A stretch of DNA of 64,000 bases from Woeseia oceani (GCF_001677435.1 NZ_CP016268.1:1229001-1293000); one strand, 5' to 3'. Shown: positions 8,517 through 18,275, counted from the stretch's first letter. Notes: generated by a model not told the origin, from the sequence alone. Translations and numbers: made by a program.

Positions 8517-9244
8517 TGCAGGATGATCGTGTTGGCATACAGGAAACCGCCAATCAGCAGCGCGAAATAACTGAGATCGCGGATATCAATAACGCCCTTG
8601 CTGATGCTCGCAAAGTGCGTCAGAAAACTGAGGCTCGCGATTGCGTCGACTACCGCTTGTGGTGCCCAGCCAGAGAACAGATCGAGCACCAGCGGAAACC
8701 CGGACAAGAGAAAGCCGAAGCAGACAACGACAGTAATAATGAAAGCAATGACCTGATTGCGGGTGGTCGCGGAAATACAGGCACCGATGGCCAGAAAGCC
8801 ACCAGCCATCAGCAGGCTGCCAAGGTAGGCAGCGAGTATTGCGCCGTTGTCCGGGTCGCCCAGGTAATTGACTGTCAGCCAGATGGGGAAGGTCAGTACG
8901 AGGGCGATGCCGGCGAACAGCCAGGCAGCAAGGAATTTGCCGAGGACGGCCTGCCAGGGCGTCAACGGTAACGTCATGAGCAGCTCGATACTGCCGGACT
9001 TGCGTTCTTCTGCCCACAAACGCATTGAAATGGCGGGTACCAGAAACAGGTACAGCCAGGGATGGTAGTTGAAGAACGGTGCCAGGTCGGCTTGGCCGCG
9101 TTCGTAGAAACCGCCGAGGTAGAAAGTGAATGCGCCCATGAGTACGAGAAAGATAACGATGAATACGTAGGCGACCGGCGTTGCGAAATACGCGTTCAGT
9201 TCGCGGCGCATCAACGCGCGAATGAGATCGATTTGTTGGCTCAC
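8498..9244 (-). CDS. ABC-2 type permease, GldF-like
   Basis: A 248-residue ABC-2 family integral membrane subunit with six hydrophobic segments (AYVFIVIFLVLMGAFTFYL first, LSYFALLIGGFLYANTIIL last). The family motif ERKSGSIELLMTLPLTPWQ follows the second segment. The start is taken as GTG at 9244, giving a GTGA overlap with the ATPase stop; the longer upstream reading would run inside the ATPase gene and lacks conservation. It pairs with the following GldG-like protein and preceding ATPase as one exporter. Confidence 0.85.
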   Translation of the reverse strand: MSQQIDLIRALMRRELNAYFATPVAYVFIVIFLVLMGAFTFYLGGFYERGQADLAPFFNYHPWLYLFLVPAISMRLWAEERKSGSIELLMTLPLTPWQAVLGKFLAAWLFAGIALVLTFPIWLTVNYLGDPDNGAILAAYLGSLLMAGGFLAIGACISATTRNQVIAFIITVVVCFGFLLSGFPLVLDLFSGWAPQAVVDAIASLSFLTHFASISKGVIDIRDLSYFALLIGGFLYANTIILQWKQAD

Positions 9245-10185
9245 GCTTCTGCACCTCCCGTGATCTGGCGAAATACATCGTCGAGGCGACCGGCTTCCAG
9301 TTGCAGGCTGGCCACGGCCCACTCTTGTTGTTCAACCATGCTGGCGATGGCACGCAGGCTTATAGAGCCGTCATGGCCTGCGGCAGTCAGTGCGGTGACC
9401 GCCTTTTGCTTACTGTGACTTTCTACGCTCGCAACGCTGTCCAGTTTCCTGATAGCGGCAGCTACCGGTTCCACGTCTTGCTCACGCGCAAGCGTCAATT
9501 GCACGGCGTTGTGGTATTTGGAACGGGCCGCAAGCGCAGCAGGCGTGTCGTCGGCGAGAATTTTGCCCTGTGCAATGATGATGGCCCGACTGCACACCGC
9601 TTCGACTTCTTCGAGTATGTGCGTGGAGATAACGATCAGTTTGTCGCGCGCCATGGATTGAATCAGCGAACGCACTTCGTGTTTCTGATTAGGGTCGAGG
9701 CCGTCCGTCGGTTCGTCGAGTATCAGCACGTCGGGGTCGTGCAGGATCGCTTGTGCAAGTCCAACACGACGCTTGAAGCCTTTCGACAGAGTGTCGATTG
9801 ACTGGTGCAGAACGTCTTCGAGGTGCAGGTCAGCGATCACTTCGGTCAGCCGCGTTTCGCGCTGCTCGCCGCGCAGGCCGCGCATGTCAGCGACGAAGTT
9901 CAGAAAGGACGCCGGTGTCATTTCCGGGTAGCTGGGAGCGCCTTCCGGCAGATAGCCCAGATTCTGTCGGGCGCGGATGGCGTCTCGTTCGACGTCATGA
10001 CCACACACGGCAGCCCGGCCGCCGCTCGGCGTGACGAAGCCTGTGATCATTTTCATTGTGGTCGATTTGCCCGCACCGTTCGGGCCGAGAAAACCGAGTA
10101 CCTCGCCGGGCTCGCAGGTAAAACTCAGGTCATCAACGACGGCGCGTTGGCCGTAGTGTTTGCTCAGATGTTCAATCTCAATCAT
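9241..10185 (-). CDS. ABC transporter ATP-binding protein, GldA-like
   Basis: A 314-residue ABC ATPase. Walker A GPNGAGKST, signature LSKGFKRRVGLAQ, Walker B DVLILDEPTDGLDP and the H-loop (ISTHILEEV) are all present, so it is probably active. The C-terminal extension after about residue 220 (QLTLAREQDVEPVAAAIRKL) is the usual DUF4162-like tail of ABC-2 exporters. The ATG at 10185 was chosen because family similarity (IEIEHLSKHYG) begins there. It is the first gene of the Gld-type operon, and the 333-bp region in front presumably carries the promoter. Confidence 0.85.
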   Translation of the reverse strand: MIEIEHLSKHYGQRAVVDDLSFTCEPGEVLGFLGPNGAGKSTTMKMITGFVTPSGGRAAVCGHDVERDAIRARQNLGYLPEGAPSYPEMTPASFLNFVADMRGLRGEQRETRLTEVIADLHLEDVLHQSIDTLSKGFKRRVGLAQAILHDPDVLILDEPTDGLDPNQKHEVRSLIQSMARDKLIVISTHILEEVEAVCSRAIIIAQGKILADDTPAALAARSKYHNAVQLTLAREQDVEPVAAAIRKLDSVASVESHSKQKAVTALTAAGHDGSISLRAIASMVEQQEWAVASLQLEAGRLDDVFRQITGGAEA

Positions 10186-10518
10186 CGCTGCTGAATTGAC
10201 TCCCCATGGCAAATTGCGCTGCACTTTTTAGCAAAAAGAAAATGCGTCATCAAGATGTCAGGAGCAGCCAGAAACCGTGCATTCCTGCCGCGGTCTGGCG
10301 GACTGAATTCAGTGCCGAACGGCGCGGCGGCCAGCGGTTGCCGAGCGCTCCCGCTGACCAGGCGGTGACTCACGCATTGCCTCGGACCGTGGTGCAGCGC
10401 AGAAGTTCTGTACCGTGGGTTGGTGTACCGCGTGCCAGACGCTGAGCACTGCAGTAACCCCGGAGCGGCACTCCGGGGCCGGTTCGCCGTGTCAGGTGAA
10501 ACGCCGGTCAGCAGTCAG
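10186..10518. other. 333-bp non-coding gap
   Basis: No convincing gene or RNA is visible. The right end carries one clear hairpin (10458-10478); the left end should hold the promoter of the Gld operon, but I see no clean -35/-10 pair. Short reading frames on both strands have no ribosome-binding sites or family features. Confidence 0.5.
10458..10478. repeat. GC-rich hairpin downstream of gamma-glutamyltransferase
   Basis: CCCCGGAG-CGGCA-CTCCGGGG is a perfect 8-bp stem with a 5-nt loop, about 40 bp beyond the stop of the minus-strand gamma-glutamyltransferase. There is no T tract on either side, so it may end transcription with Rho or protect the 3' end. Confidence 0.6.
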
Positions 10519-12249
10519 CTAGTCGCGGTCGAGTGGCAAGTCATTCACGACGCGTGACTGGCCGCGATTTCGCGGATCCGACGCAGGGACCAGCACTTCG
10601 GCATCGCGCCAGATAACCTGCATGTCGCCGAATTCCCACTGATGCGGGATGGCTTTGTAGCCGACATCGCCAAGCGCGGAGATTGTTTCGTCCGGCAACG
10701 GCCGACCGGGGCTGTAGGTGATTTCGTCCGGCGGCAGCAGTTGGTGGTGGAAGCGGGTCGCGCCGACCGCCTGTTCGGGTGTCATGCCGAAATCGACAAT
10801 ATTGACGATGGTCTGGAACACCGAAGTGAAGATTGTCGTTCCGCCGGGCGTGCCGACCACCATTTCCACGTTGCCGTCTTTCAGCAACAGCGTTGGTGAC
10901 ATTGACGAAAGCATGCGCTTGCCGGGTTGTATTTCATTGGCGGTATTGCCTGTGACCCCGTACGTGTTCGGTACACCGGCTTTGACACTGAAGTCATCCA
11001 TCTCGTCATTGAGCAGGAAGCCGGCTCCCTCTACAACCACACCACTGCCGAAACCTATGTTCAGTGTGTAGGTATTGGATACCGCGTTGCCCCACTGGTC
11101 GAGTACGGAGTAGTGCGTTGTGTCGGGTGACTCCAGGCCGGGCCCTGCCGCGTCGACGGTTGATATGGCGTGCGGGTTAACCTCCTGCGCGCGCATGGCG
11201 ATGTAGTCGTCTGACAGCAGTTCGTCCATGCGGTTATCAACGTAGTCCGGGTCGCCGAGGTACTCGGCACGGTCGGCAAACACCCGTTTCTCGATTTCTG
11301 CGACCAGGTGTATGTATTGCGGCGAGTTGTGCGCGAGTCCGTCGAACTGATCAGCAAGGTAATCCTTGATTTTCAGCAACTGGATCACGGCGAAACCGCC
11401 GGAGCTGGGCGGTGGCGCTGACAGTAATTCGTAGCCGCGCCAGTTGGAACGCAGTGGTTCTCGCCAAACGGCTTTGTAACGGTCAAGGTCGGCCATGGTG
11501 ATCAGGCCGTCGCCGCGTAGCATTTCGGCAACCAGCAGTTCGGCCGTCTTGCCGCGGTAGAAATCGTCGGGGCCCTGTTCTGCTATTCGTCTCAAAGTAG
11601 CCGCGAGTTCCGGTTGCCGGAACATTTCGCCTGCCACCATCTTGCCGAAGTACTTGCTGAAGTTGGTCTTGTCACCAAACCAGCCGTCCATGGTTTTCAT
11701 GCCGCTGCCCAGCGATTCGGCAACAACAAAGCCGTCTTCTGCGAGAGCCACGGCGGGCATGATCAGGTCTTTCCACGGCAATGTGCCGTAGCGCTTGTGT
11801 GCTTCCCACATGCCGGCAACGGTACCGGGCACACCGACGGCACGGTGGCCGACCAGGCTCGCGCCTTCAATGACGTCACCGTTCTCGTCCAGGTACATGT
11901 CACGATGGGCGGCCAGCGGCGCTGTTTCCCGGTAATCAACAAAACTGGCTTTGCCATCCATCTGGATAAGCATGAACCCGCCGCCGCCGATATTGCCCGC
12001 TTCGGGGTAGGTTACCGCCAGTGCAAAACCGGCAGCTACGGCGGCATCGACCGCGTTGCCTCCTGCCCGCAGAATGTCTTCGGCCACTTGCGCGCCGTAT
12101 TGATCCGGCATGGCGACCGCCGCGCTGCCGCTGGTAACGGCGGCTGTCTCTGCGGCAGGAGCGGTGCTGGTTGTCGGTGTTTCGCCGGGTGAGCAGGCGA
12201 TTAACAGCAGACTGAATAGCAGGGTCAGGTACTGGTGCAGACGTTGCAT
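10519..12249 (-). CDS. gamma-glutamyltransferase, lipoprotein form
   Basis: A 576-residue gamma-glutamyltransferase, which hydrolyses or transfers the gamma-glutamyl group of glutathione outside the cytoplasm. A signal sequence ends in LLIAC (Cys19), so this copy is probably lipid-anchored. The large-subunit blocks RAGGNAVDAAVAAGFALAVT, GNIGGGGFM and GVPGTVAGMWEAH are present. The self-cleavage/catalytic Thr is Thr377 in DTTHYSVLDQWGNAVSNTYT, with SSMSPT later. The ATG at 12249 was preferred over the GTG six bases upstream because GGAG sits at correct spacing. It follows an MBL-fold hydrolase gene on the same strand by 61 bp. A second paralogue lies at 55.6 kb. Confidence 0.92.
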   Translation of the reverse strand: MQRLHQYLTLLFSLLLIACSPGETPTTSTAPAAETAAVTSGSAAVAMPDQYGAQVAEDILRAGGNAVDAAVAAGFALAVTYPEAGNIGGGGFMLIQMDGKASFVDYRETAPLAAHRDMYLDENGDVIEGASLVGHRAVGVPGTVAGMWEAHKRYGTLPWKDLIMPAVALAEDGFVVAESLGSGMKTMDGWFGDKTNFSKYFGKMVAGEMFRQPELAATLRRIAEQGPDDFYRGKTAELLVAEMLRGDGLITMADLDRYKAVWREPLRSNWRGYELLSAPPPSSGGFAVIQLLKIKDYLADQFDGLAHNSPQYIHLVAEIEKRVFADRAEYLGDPDYVDNRMDELLSDDYIAMRAQEVNPHAISTVDAAGPGLESPDTTHYSVLDQWGNAVSNTYTLNIGFGSGVVVEGAGFLLNDEMDDFSVKAGVPNTYGVTGNTANEIQPGKRMLSSMSPTLLLKDGNVEMVVGTPGGTTIFTSVFQTIVNIVDFGMTPEQAVGATRFHHQLLPPDEITYSPGRPLPDETISALGDVGYKAIPHQWEFGDMQVIWRDAEVLVPASDPRNRGQSRVVNDLPLDRD

Positions 12250-12310
12250 GGCCACTCCAAAGGACTCCGGATAGTCGGCATTCTGGCACGAACGCGGCCT
12301 GCCCGGACAG

Positions 12311-13369
12311 CTAAGTGGCGCTGTTTGTTGCGGATCTGGCCTCGTACCAGTGCACGCCCTGAGCGTCGGTGGTGCGGGTGATGCGGTCGCGTATGAGCAG
12401 CCAGTTGAGGTGCGCGACGGCTTCGCCAGTGGCCATGATCAGCTGGCTGCCGGCAATTTCCCTGCCGAACAGCGCTGGGAAAACGTCGATCGCACGCTGT
12501 GGCATCCGGCACTGGATGGCGGTCTTGTCGAGCGCTTCTTCGTGCTCTGCGCGCAGCGCGGCCAGCCGCGACTTGACCCCGCGAAACGGTTTGCCGTGCG
12601 CCGGCAGTACCAGCACGTCGTCGGGTAGTCGTGCGGCCAGACGGTCGATAGACGTCAGCCAGTCGTGGAGCGGATCGGCCAATGGATCGGTCGGGAATAC
12701 ACTGACATTGGATGAAATGGTCGGAAGAATCTGATCACCCGATATCAGTACATTTAACTCGGCGCAAAACAGGCAGGCATGTTCCGGTGAGTGGCCATTG
12801 CCAACAATGATTTCCCATGTCCGGCCACCGAGTGGCAGTGTGTCGCCGTCCCGGAGGCGTGAATACGTGCCCGGCAGCCGCGACATGGCGCGTCCGAACA
12901 GGTTGAACATCTTCTGGTATTTGTCGGTGGCGTCAGCGGGAAAACCGGCGGCCCGGTAAAAGCGAATGCCGGCGTCGATGTCGGGGCGTTCGCTGGAACT
13001 GCTTAGCTGCCGGCACAACAGGTACTCGTTGCGTGTCATGTGCAGGCCGGTGTTGCAACGACGGCTGAGCCAGCCGGCATTGCCGACATGATCCGGGTGC
13101 AGGTGGGTGGCGATGACCCGGTTAACCGCACGGCCGTGCATGTAGCCGTCCAGGGTGGCTTCCCAGATCGCTTTGGCTTCGTCGGAATGCAGCCCGGTAT
13201 CAACGATGACCCATTCGTCAGCATCTTCGAGTAACCACAGGTTGATGTGCGACAGTGCGAACGGCAGAGGCATCCTCAGCCAGTGCACGCCCCCGGCTAC
13301 CGGCGCCGCAGTGCCAGTAGCCGGGGTGCTTGCGAACTCGTACTCAATCCCGGGAGTGCGGGCCACCAT
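12311..13369 (-). CDS. metallo-beta-lactamase-fold hydrolase
   Basis: A 352-residue cytoplasmic enzyme (no signal sequence) of the metallo-beta-lactamase fold. The metal site HLHPDH is at residues 89-94, VDTGL occurs at about 56-60, GNGHSPEHACL provides the next His and GDQILPTISSN the bridging Asp. The C-terminal region (ALRAEHEEALDKTAIQC, then VAHLNWLLIRDRI) matches the helical tail of MBL-fold thioesterase/hydrolases next to acyl-CoA metabolism genes. It lies 24 bp downstream of the indolepyruvate oxidoreductase gene and is probably co-transcribed. Thioesterase activity on an acyl-CoA from amino-acid breakdown is plausible but unproven. Confidence 0.8.
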   Translation of the reverse strand: MVARTPGIEYEFASTPATGTAAPVAGGVHWLRMPLPFALSHINLWLLEDADEWVIVDTGLHSDEAKAIWEATLDGYMHGRAVNRVIATHLHPDHVGNAGWLSRRCNTGLHMTRNEYLLCRQLSSSSERPDIDAGIRFYRAAGFPADATDKYQKMFNLFGRAMSRLPGTYSRLRDGDTLPLGGRTWEIIVGNGHSPEHACLFCAELNVLISGDQILPTISSNVSVFPTDPLADPLHDWLTSIDRLAARLPDDVLVLPAHGKPFRGVKSRLAALRAEHEEALDKTAIQCRMPQRAIDVFPALFGREIAGSQLIMATGEAVAHLNWLLIRDRITRTTDAQGVHWYEARSATNSAT

Positions 13370-13393
13370 AGTTTGATCCGTTCACTGACATGC

Positions 13394-16300
13394 TCAGGCG
13401 GCCTGTTGCTGGCCAGAGGCGTAATTGCGCAGTGCATCTTCCAGCCGCTGGCGCACGGATGCAACCGCCTCCTCTTTGACCGGACCGTAGCCACGAATCT
13501 CCATGAACAACGAAATGATGTTTGCCGCATCGTCGCAATTGTTCTTGTCGAGGTTGTTCAGCACGGCGTCGACCGTCTGTTCGAACTCAACGATGAGTGC
13601 GCGTTCCATGCGCCGTTCCGCGGTATAGCCGAAGATATCGAACGGACCGCCGCGCAATCCTTTGAGTCGTGCAAGGGTGCGGAATACCGGGACAATCCAG
13701 CTGCCGAACTCTTTCTTGTACGGCCGACCACGCGCGTCAAGTTTGCCACCGAGTGTCGGTGGTGCGAGATGAAAGCGCAGTTTCGCCTGCGGACCGTGTT
13801 CTTTGCGCAGGGCGTCAATAAAGCCTGTGCTGGTGTGCAGGCGTGCCACTTCATACTCATCTTTGTAAGCGAGCGTCTTGAAGTAAGCGCGGACCGCAGC
13901 GTCAGTCAGTTTCATGGAACTGTTGCCAACCGCTGTTTCCGCGTCGCGTACCCTGTTGATGAGCGCTGCGTAACGCTCGCCAAGTTTCTCATCCTGGTAG
14001 TCGGTAAGAAACGCTTTGCGTCGTTCGACCATTTCTTCCAGTGATTCATCGCGGACAGGCGCGAGCAGCGGTGCCAGCAGTTCCTTCTCCAGGACCGCAG
14101 GAGCCGCGGACGCCAGACGTCCGTATGCGAATGCCTTGGTATTGTTGTCGAGGTCGACACCGTTCAGTTCGATGGCGCGCAACATGGCTTCCAGGGAAAC
14201 GGGCACGAGGCCGGATTGCCATGCATAGCCGAGCAACAATACGTTGGCATAAATGGTGTTGCCGAGCAGCTTCTCCGAGAGCTGGTTGGCACCGACCAGC
14301 GACAATTGCTCGTCGCCAACGATGTTGCGGATGGCGTCTATGCGATCGGATGAACGCATGTTGGCGTCACGGTGACGGACGAAATCGGCCGTCGGCATCT
14401 CGGTTGCATTCAATACCACACGGGTGTGATCGGCCTTGTAGGTCTTCGAAGCTTGTGGCGAGGAACTCACCACGAGGTCGCAGCCGATCAGTGCATCCGC
14501 GCGTTGCTCGTCGATACGCACCTGGTTCAGCTTGGCAGGGGTGTCGGCAATACGAATGTAGCTCAGTACCGGGCCGAACTTCTGCGCGAAGCCGGTGAAG
14601 TCCAGGACGCTCGTGCCTTTGCCTTCGAGATGCGCCGCCATTGTGATCAACGCACCAACGGTGATGACGCCGGTGCCACCAACGCCGGTCACCAGCAGGT
14701 CGTAACTTTCCAGCTTGGTATTGCCCGTTGGCAACGGTAACCGGGCCAGCTGATCATGCGGGAAGTCCGGGAGTTTGCGTGCGCTGCCGTTCTTTGCAGG
14801 GTCCGCGCCGTGCACGGTAACAAAGCTCGGGCAAAAGCCATTCACACAGGAAAAGTCCTTGTTACAGGTGTTCTGGTCAATCTGTCGTTTGCGGCCGAAC
14901 GGCGTTTCTTTCGGTATGACCGACAAACAGTTTGATTCAACGGAGCAATCACCACAGCCTTCGCAGACCAGGTCGTTGATGACAGCGATCTTGCGCGGGT
15001 TCTCCATCTTGCCGCGTTTGCGCAAACGGCGCTTTTCGGTGGCACAGGTTTGGGCGTAAATCAGTACGGTCACGCCTTTGATCTCGCGCAATTCGCGTTG
15101 TAGGGCATCCATTTCACGTCGGTGCGAGATCGTGACGCCGGCCGGAAAATCGTCGCGGCTGAATCGTTCCGGTTCGTCGGATACCAGCGCGATTCGTTGC
15201 ACGCCTTCAGCGCGTACGGAGTGCGCAACTGCTTCGATCGTTAGCGGGCCGTCGACCGGCTGACCGCCCGTCATGGCAACGGCATCGTTGAACAGGATCT
15301 TGTAGGTGATGTTGGTTTTCGCCGCGATGGCCTGACGTATGGCCATGGATCCCGAGTGGTAGAAAGTACCGTCGCCCAGGTTCTGGAAGGTGTGCGGTTC
15401 GCCGGAGAACATGGAACGCGGAATCCAGTTGATGCCTTCACCGCCCATCTGAATCAGGCCGTTGGTATCGCGGTCCATCCACGACGCCATGAAGTGACAA
15501 CCGATGCCGGCGAGTGACTGCGAGCCTTCCGGTACTTTGGTGGACGTGTTGTGCGGGCAGCCCGAGCAGAAATATGGGGTTCGTTTCGCGCCGCTGATTT
15601 CCACCGGCAACTGATTGCGGTTAACCAGTGCGTCAGCCCGCGCCTGCAGGTTGAGTCCGGGCATCGCGGCGTCGAGCCGCTTGGCGACGATCTCGGTCAG
15701 TTGAATGGGTGACAGCTCACCAATCCACGGCACCAGGCGTTCGCCGTTTTCGTCTTCCTTGCCGACCATCCGCTGTGGCTTGCGGCCCGGGTAGTCGTAG
15801 AAATACTCTTTGAACTGGCTTTCGATGATGCCGCGCTTTTCTTCGATCACCAGTACTTCGTGCTTGTCCTGCACGAAATTGAGAGCGGAATCGTGGGCAA
15901 GCGGCCAGACCAAACCGACTTTGTAGACTTCGATACCGAGTCGGCGTGCTTCGCCTTCATCGATACCGAGCAGGCGCAGCGCTTCCATCAAATCGTGGTG
16001 CGCCTTGCCGGTGGTGACAATGCCGTAGCGGGCTTTGTCGGATTTCCAGATCGTGCGATCGATCGGGTTTGCTTTGGCGAACGCGAGAGTGGCGGCTTTC
16101 TTCCACTCCATGCGTTCTTCAATTTGCGGGCCTGGGAAATCGGGCCAGCGGATGTGTAGTCCGCCGGGGGGAGGCACGAAATCCGTTGGGGTAACAAATT
16201 GCGGGTAAGGGGGCAGTTCTATCGACATGCCGGACTCGACGGTTTCTGAAACCGCCTTGAAGCCGACCCACATGCCGGAATAGCGGGACAAGGCAATGCC

Positions 16301-16882
16301 GTACAAACCGTATTCAAGGTATTCAGCAATATTGGCCGGGGCCAGGTGCGGCATGAACCAGGAGAGGAAGGCGACATCCGATTGATGTGGCATCGACGAG
16401 GATACGCAACCGTGATCGTCACCGGCGATAACGAGTACGCCGCCATTCGGTGAGCTGCCGTAGGCATTGCCGTGCTTCAGCGCATCGCCCGAGCGATCGA
16501 TGCCGGGGCCTTTGCCGTACCACATGCCGAAAACGCCATCCACTTCGCGTTTGGGGTCGGCTTCGACTTGCTGTGTGCCCAGCATGGCGGTGGCCGCGAG
16601 GTCTTCGTTGACGGCGGCCAGAAAGCGAACGTTGCTCTCTTCCAGGAAGGACTTGGCGCGCCACATTTCCATGTCCACGCCGCCCAGGGGGGAGCCACGG
16701 TAGCCGCTGACGAAGCCGGCGGTGTTCAGGCCGCGGGCCTGGTCCATGGCGCGCTGCATCAGCGCAATACGCACCAGTGCCTGGGTTCCGGTCAAGAAGA
16801 CGCGACCGGACTCACGCCGGTAGCGATCATTGAGCTCGTAGTTGTCGAGTGGGTAACTCAGTGAGTTGGCAGGACTGGGCAT
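13394..16882 (-). CDS. indolepyruvate ferredoxin oxidoreductase, fused alpha/beta
   Basis: A 1162-residue single-chain 2-oxoacid:ferredoxin oxidoreductase of the aerobic fused type. It oxidatively decarboxylates aryl- or branched-chain pyruvates to the acyl-CoA and passes electrons to ferredoxin. Order: pyrimidine domain (GFVSGYRGSPLGGVDMEMW near residue 60), the TPP-binding region around residues 440-560 (FCSGCPHNTSTKVPEGS, then MGGEGINWI and GDGTFYHSG), a Cys cluster at about 640-690 (CEGCGDCSVESNC and later Cys) for Fe-S, and the C-terminal gamma-type domain (VTGVGGTGVITVGALI). It is divergent from an Lrp-type regulator, the usual arrangement for amino-acid-responsive control. Confidence 0.92.
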   Translation of the reverse strand: MPSPANSLSYPLDNYELNDRYRRESGRVFLTGTQALVRIALMQRAMDQARGLNTAGFVSGYRGSPLGGVDMEMWRAKSFLEESNVRFLAAVNEDLAATAMLGTQQVEADPKREVDGVFGMWYGKGPGIDRSGDALKHGNAYGSSPNGGVLVIAGDDHGCVSSSMPHQSDVAFLSWFMPHLAPANIAEYLEYGLYGIALSRYSGMWVGFKAVSETVESGMSIELPPYPQFVTPTDFVPPPGGLHIRWPDFPGPQIEERMEWKKAATLAFAKANPIDRTIWKSDKARYGIVTTGKAHHDLMEALRLLGIDEGEARRLGIEVYKVGLVWPLAHDSALNFVQDKHEVLVIEEKRGIIESQFKEYFYDYPGRKPQRMVGKEDENGERLVPWIGELSPIQLTEIVAKRLDAAMPGLNLQARADALVNRNQLPVEISGAKRTPYFCSGCPHNTSTKVPEGSQSLAGIGCHFMASWMDRDTNGLIQMGGEGINWIPRSMFSGEPHTFQNLGDGTFYHSGSMAIRQAIAAKTNITYKILFNDAVAMTGGQPVDGPLTIEAVAHSVRAEGVQRIALVSDEPERFSRDDFPAGVTISHRREMDALQRELREIKGVTVLIYAQTCATEKRRLRKRGKMENPRKIAVINDLVCEGCGDCSVESNCLSVIPKETPFGRKRQIDQNTCNKDFSCVNGFCPSFVTVHGADPAKNGSARKLPDFPHDQLARLPLPTGNTKLESYDLLVTGVGGTGVITVGALITMAAHLEGKGTSVLDFTGFAQKFGPVLSYIRIADTPAKLNQVRIDEQRADALIGCDLVVSSSPQASKTYKADHTRVVLNATEMPTADFVRHRDANMRSSDRIDAIRNIVGDEQLSLVGANQLSEKLLGNTIYANVLLLGYAWQSGLVPVSLEAMLRAIELNGVDLDNNTKAFAYGRLASAAPAVLEKELLAPLLAPVRDESLEEMVERRKAFLTDYQDEKLGERYAALINRVRDAETAVGNSSMKLTDAAVRAYFKTLAYKDEYEVARLHTSTGFIDALRKEHGPQAKLRFHLAPPTLGGKLDARGRPYKKEFGSWIVPVFRTLARLKGLRGGPFDIFGYTAERRMERALIVEFEQTVDAVLNNLDKNNCDDAANIISLFMEIRGYGPVKEEAVASVRQRLEDALRNYASGQQQAA

Positions 16883-16950
16883 TGCGGTTTCCCCCGGAAA
16901 CGGATGCGTGAATCAGCGCAATATAATGGCAGAATCCTCGCGCAAGCGGA

Positions 16951-17048
16951 TGCCAAATTTGCTGCCAAATGACGTAAAAAAGGGATGAGGTTTCGTTTGA
17001 TGTAAAAAAATGGGAAAATTTTGCGTAATAGTTCGGAAAAGGCAAAAT
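16951..17048. promoter_or_regulatory. divergent promoter region with repeated motifs (Lrp target)
   Basis: This AT-rich stretch between the oxidoreductase and the Lrp-type gene has three repeat pairs: TGCCAAAT at 16951 and 16963; GACGTAAAAAAGGG at 16971 and GATGTAAAAAAATGGG at 16999; and an inverted pair ATTTTGC (17018) / GCAAAAT (17042). Repeated imperfect sites are typical of Lrp/AsnC control regions. Binding is inferred. Confidence 0.5.
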
Positions 17049-17052
17049 CCCC

Positions 17053-17511
17053 ATGTTGAACGACAAAGACCGCGCCATCCTCCGCGAGTTGCAGCAGGAC
17101 AGCCGGGTGACCATGCAGCAGCTTGCCAGCCACGTCGGCCTGTCGGCGTCTGCCTGCTGGCGCCGGGTACGGGCCCTGGAGGAGGCCGGCGTGATCGAGC
17201 GCTACGCGGTACAGGTGAATGCCCGCAAAGCCGGGTTTATGTTGTCATCGATGACGCTGGTTTCGCTGGAGCGGCACGAAAGACACCATGTCGACAACTT
17301 CGTGGCCGAAATTCTGCGGCACCCCGAAGTACTGGAGTGCTTTGCTACCAGCGGCGAAGCCGATTTTCACTTGCGCGTAGTGGTGGAAGATATGGATGCT
17401 TACAACCGCTTTCTCGATGACTTCATTTTCAAGCTGCCCGGCGTTTCGCAAGTGCGCTCGAATATAGTTCTGAAAGAAATCAAAGCGGACAGCGCGCTGC
17501 CTTTTCGCTGA
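17053..17511 (+). CDS. Lrp/AsnC-family transcriptional regulator
   Basis: A 152-residue feast/famine regulator. Residues 1-60 hold the winged HTH (LNDKDRAILRELQQDSRVTM, then LASHVGLSASACWRRVRALEEAGVI), and residues 65-150 the RAM ligand-binding domain (VTLE-like strand VSLERHERHHVDNF, then GEADFHLRVVVEDMDAYNRF). It is divergent from the indolepyruvate oxidoreductase gene and probably senses an aromatic or branched amino acid to control it. The start ATG is internal to an AT-rich region rich in repeats. No unusual features. Confidence 0.9.
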   Translation: MLNDKDRAILRELQQDSRVTMQQLASHVGLSASACWRRVRALEEAGVIERYAVQVNARKAGFMLSSMTLVSLERHERHHVDNFVAEILRHPEVLECFATSGEADFHLRVVVEDMDAYNRFLDDFIFKLPGVSQVRSNIVLKEIKADSALPFR

Positions 17512-17708
17512 GTGCGTCAGTGCTTGTACGGCGCGCTGCGGTACTTGATTTCGCTGCGCTTGCTCATGCTGCAACGCGTCATGGCTCTGCCGGTGCTGCA
17601 CTGCAACTCGCGAATTTGTAAGGAAGTTGCGGTTGTGGTTGGGTAAGATACGCCCCTTCGCCGCCACGGCGGACGGATCAACTGCAGACTTACCGCGCCG
17701 GAGCGCTA

Positions 17709-18266
17709 ATGACCGACCAGAAAACGACCAGTGGCACCGAAGGTTGCCCTGAGGGCCGCAAGACGGCTTACGACTACGACGAACTGATCGCCTGCGGGCG
17801 CGGGGAGCTGTTCGAGGCCGACAGCGGGCGTTTGCCCTTGCCGGACATGTTGATGACCGACCGGATCAATGTCATACGCAATGACGGTGGTTTGTACGGC
17901 AAAGGCGAGATCATCGCCGAGCTGGATATCAATCCTGACATGTGGTTTTTCAAATGCCATTTCGAGGATGACCCGGTTATGCCCGGGTGCCTCGGTCTGG
18001 ATGCGCTGTGGCAGCTGGTCGGCTTTTTCCTGGTTTGGTCCGGGCACAAGGGCAAGGGCCGGGCGCTCGGCGTTGGCAAGGTGAAATTCTCCGGCCAGGT
18101 ATTGCCGACGGCCAGGAAGGTCACTTTCCGGCTCAATATCAAACGGCTGATCACCCGCAAACTGGTGCTGGCGATTGCTGATGGCACCGTTGAAGTTGAT
18201 GGCCGCGAAATCTACACGGCCGAAGACTTGCGTGTTGGCTTGTTCATCTCCACTGACGACTTTTAG
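17709..18266 (+). CDS. fabA: 3-hydroxydecanoyl-ACP dehydratase/isomerase
   Basis: FabA (185 residues) dehydrates 3-hydroxydecanoyl-ACP and isomerises the trans-2 product to cis-3, the branch point for unsaturated fatty acids. The hot-dog fold active site [20 protein letters not shown] gives His84 and Asp98 as catalytic residues. The N-terminus, with a family-typical [16 protein letters not shown], is complete, and GGAG precedes the ATG at good spacing. fabB follows after 9 bp, so the pair forms a fabAB operon, a hallmark of Gamma- and some Alphaproteobacteria. No FabR/FadR-like site was recognised upstream. Confidence 0.95.
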   Translation: MTDQKTTSGTEGCPEGRKTAYDYDELIACGRGELFEADSGRLPLPDMLMTDRINVIRNDGGLYGKGEIIAELDINPDMWFFKCHFEDDPVMPGCLGLDALWQLVGFFLVWSGHKGKGRALGVGKVKFSGQVLPTARKVTFRLNIKRLITRKLVLAIADGTVEVDGREIYTAEDLRVGLFISTDDF

Positions 18267-18275
18267 GATTCAAGA

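Noticed and set aside
10206-10445. 79-codon plus-strand frame in the 333-bp gap
   Set aside because: No ribosome-binding site, unrecognisable protein, and ends inside the intergenic hairpin region.
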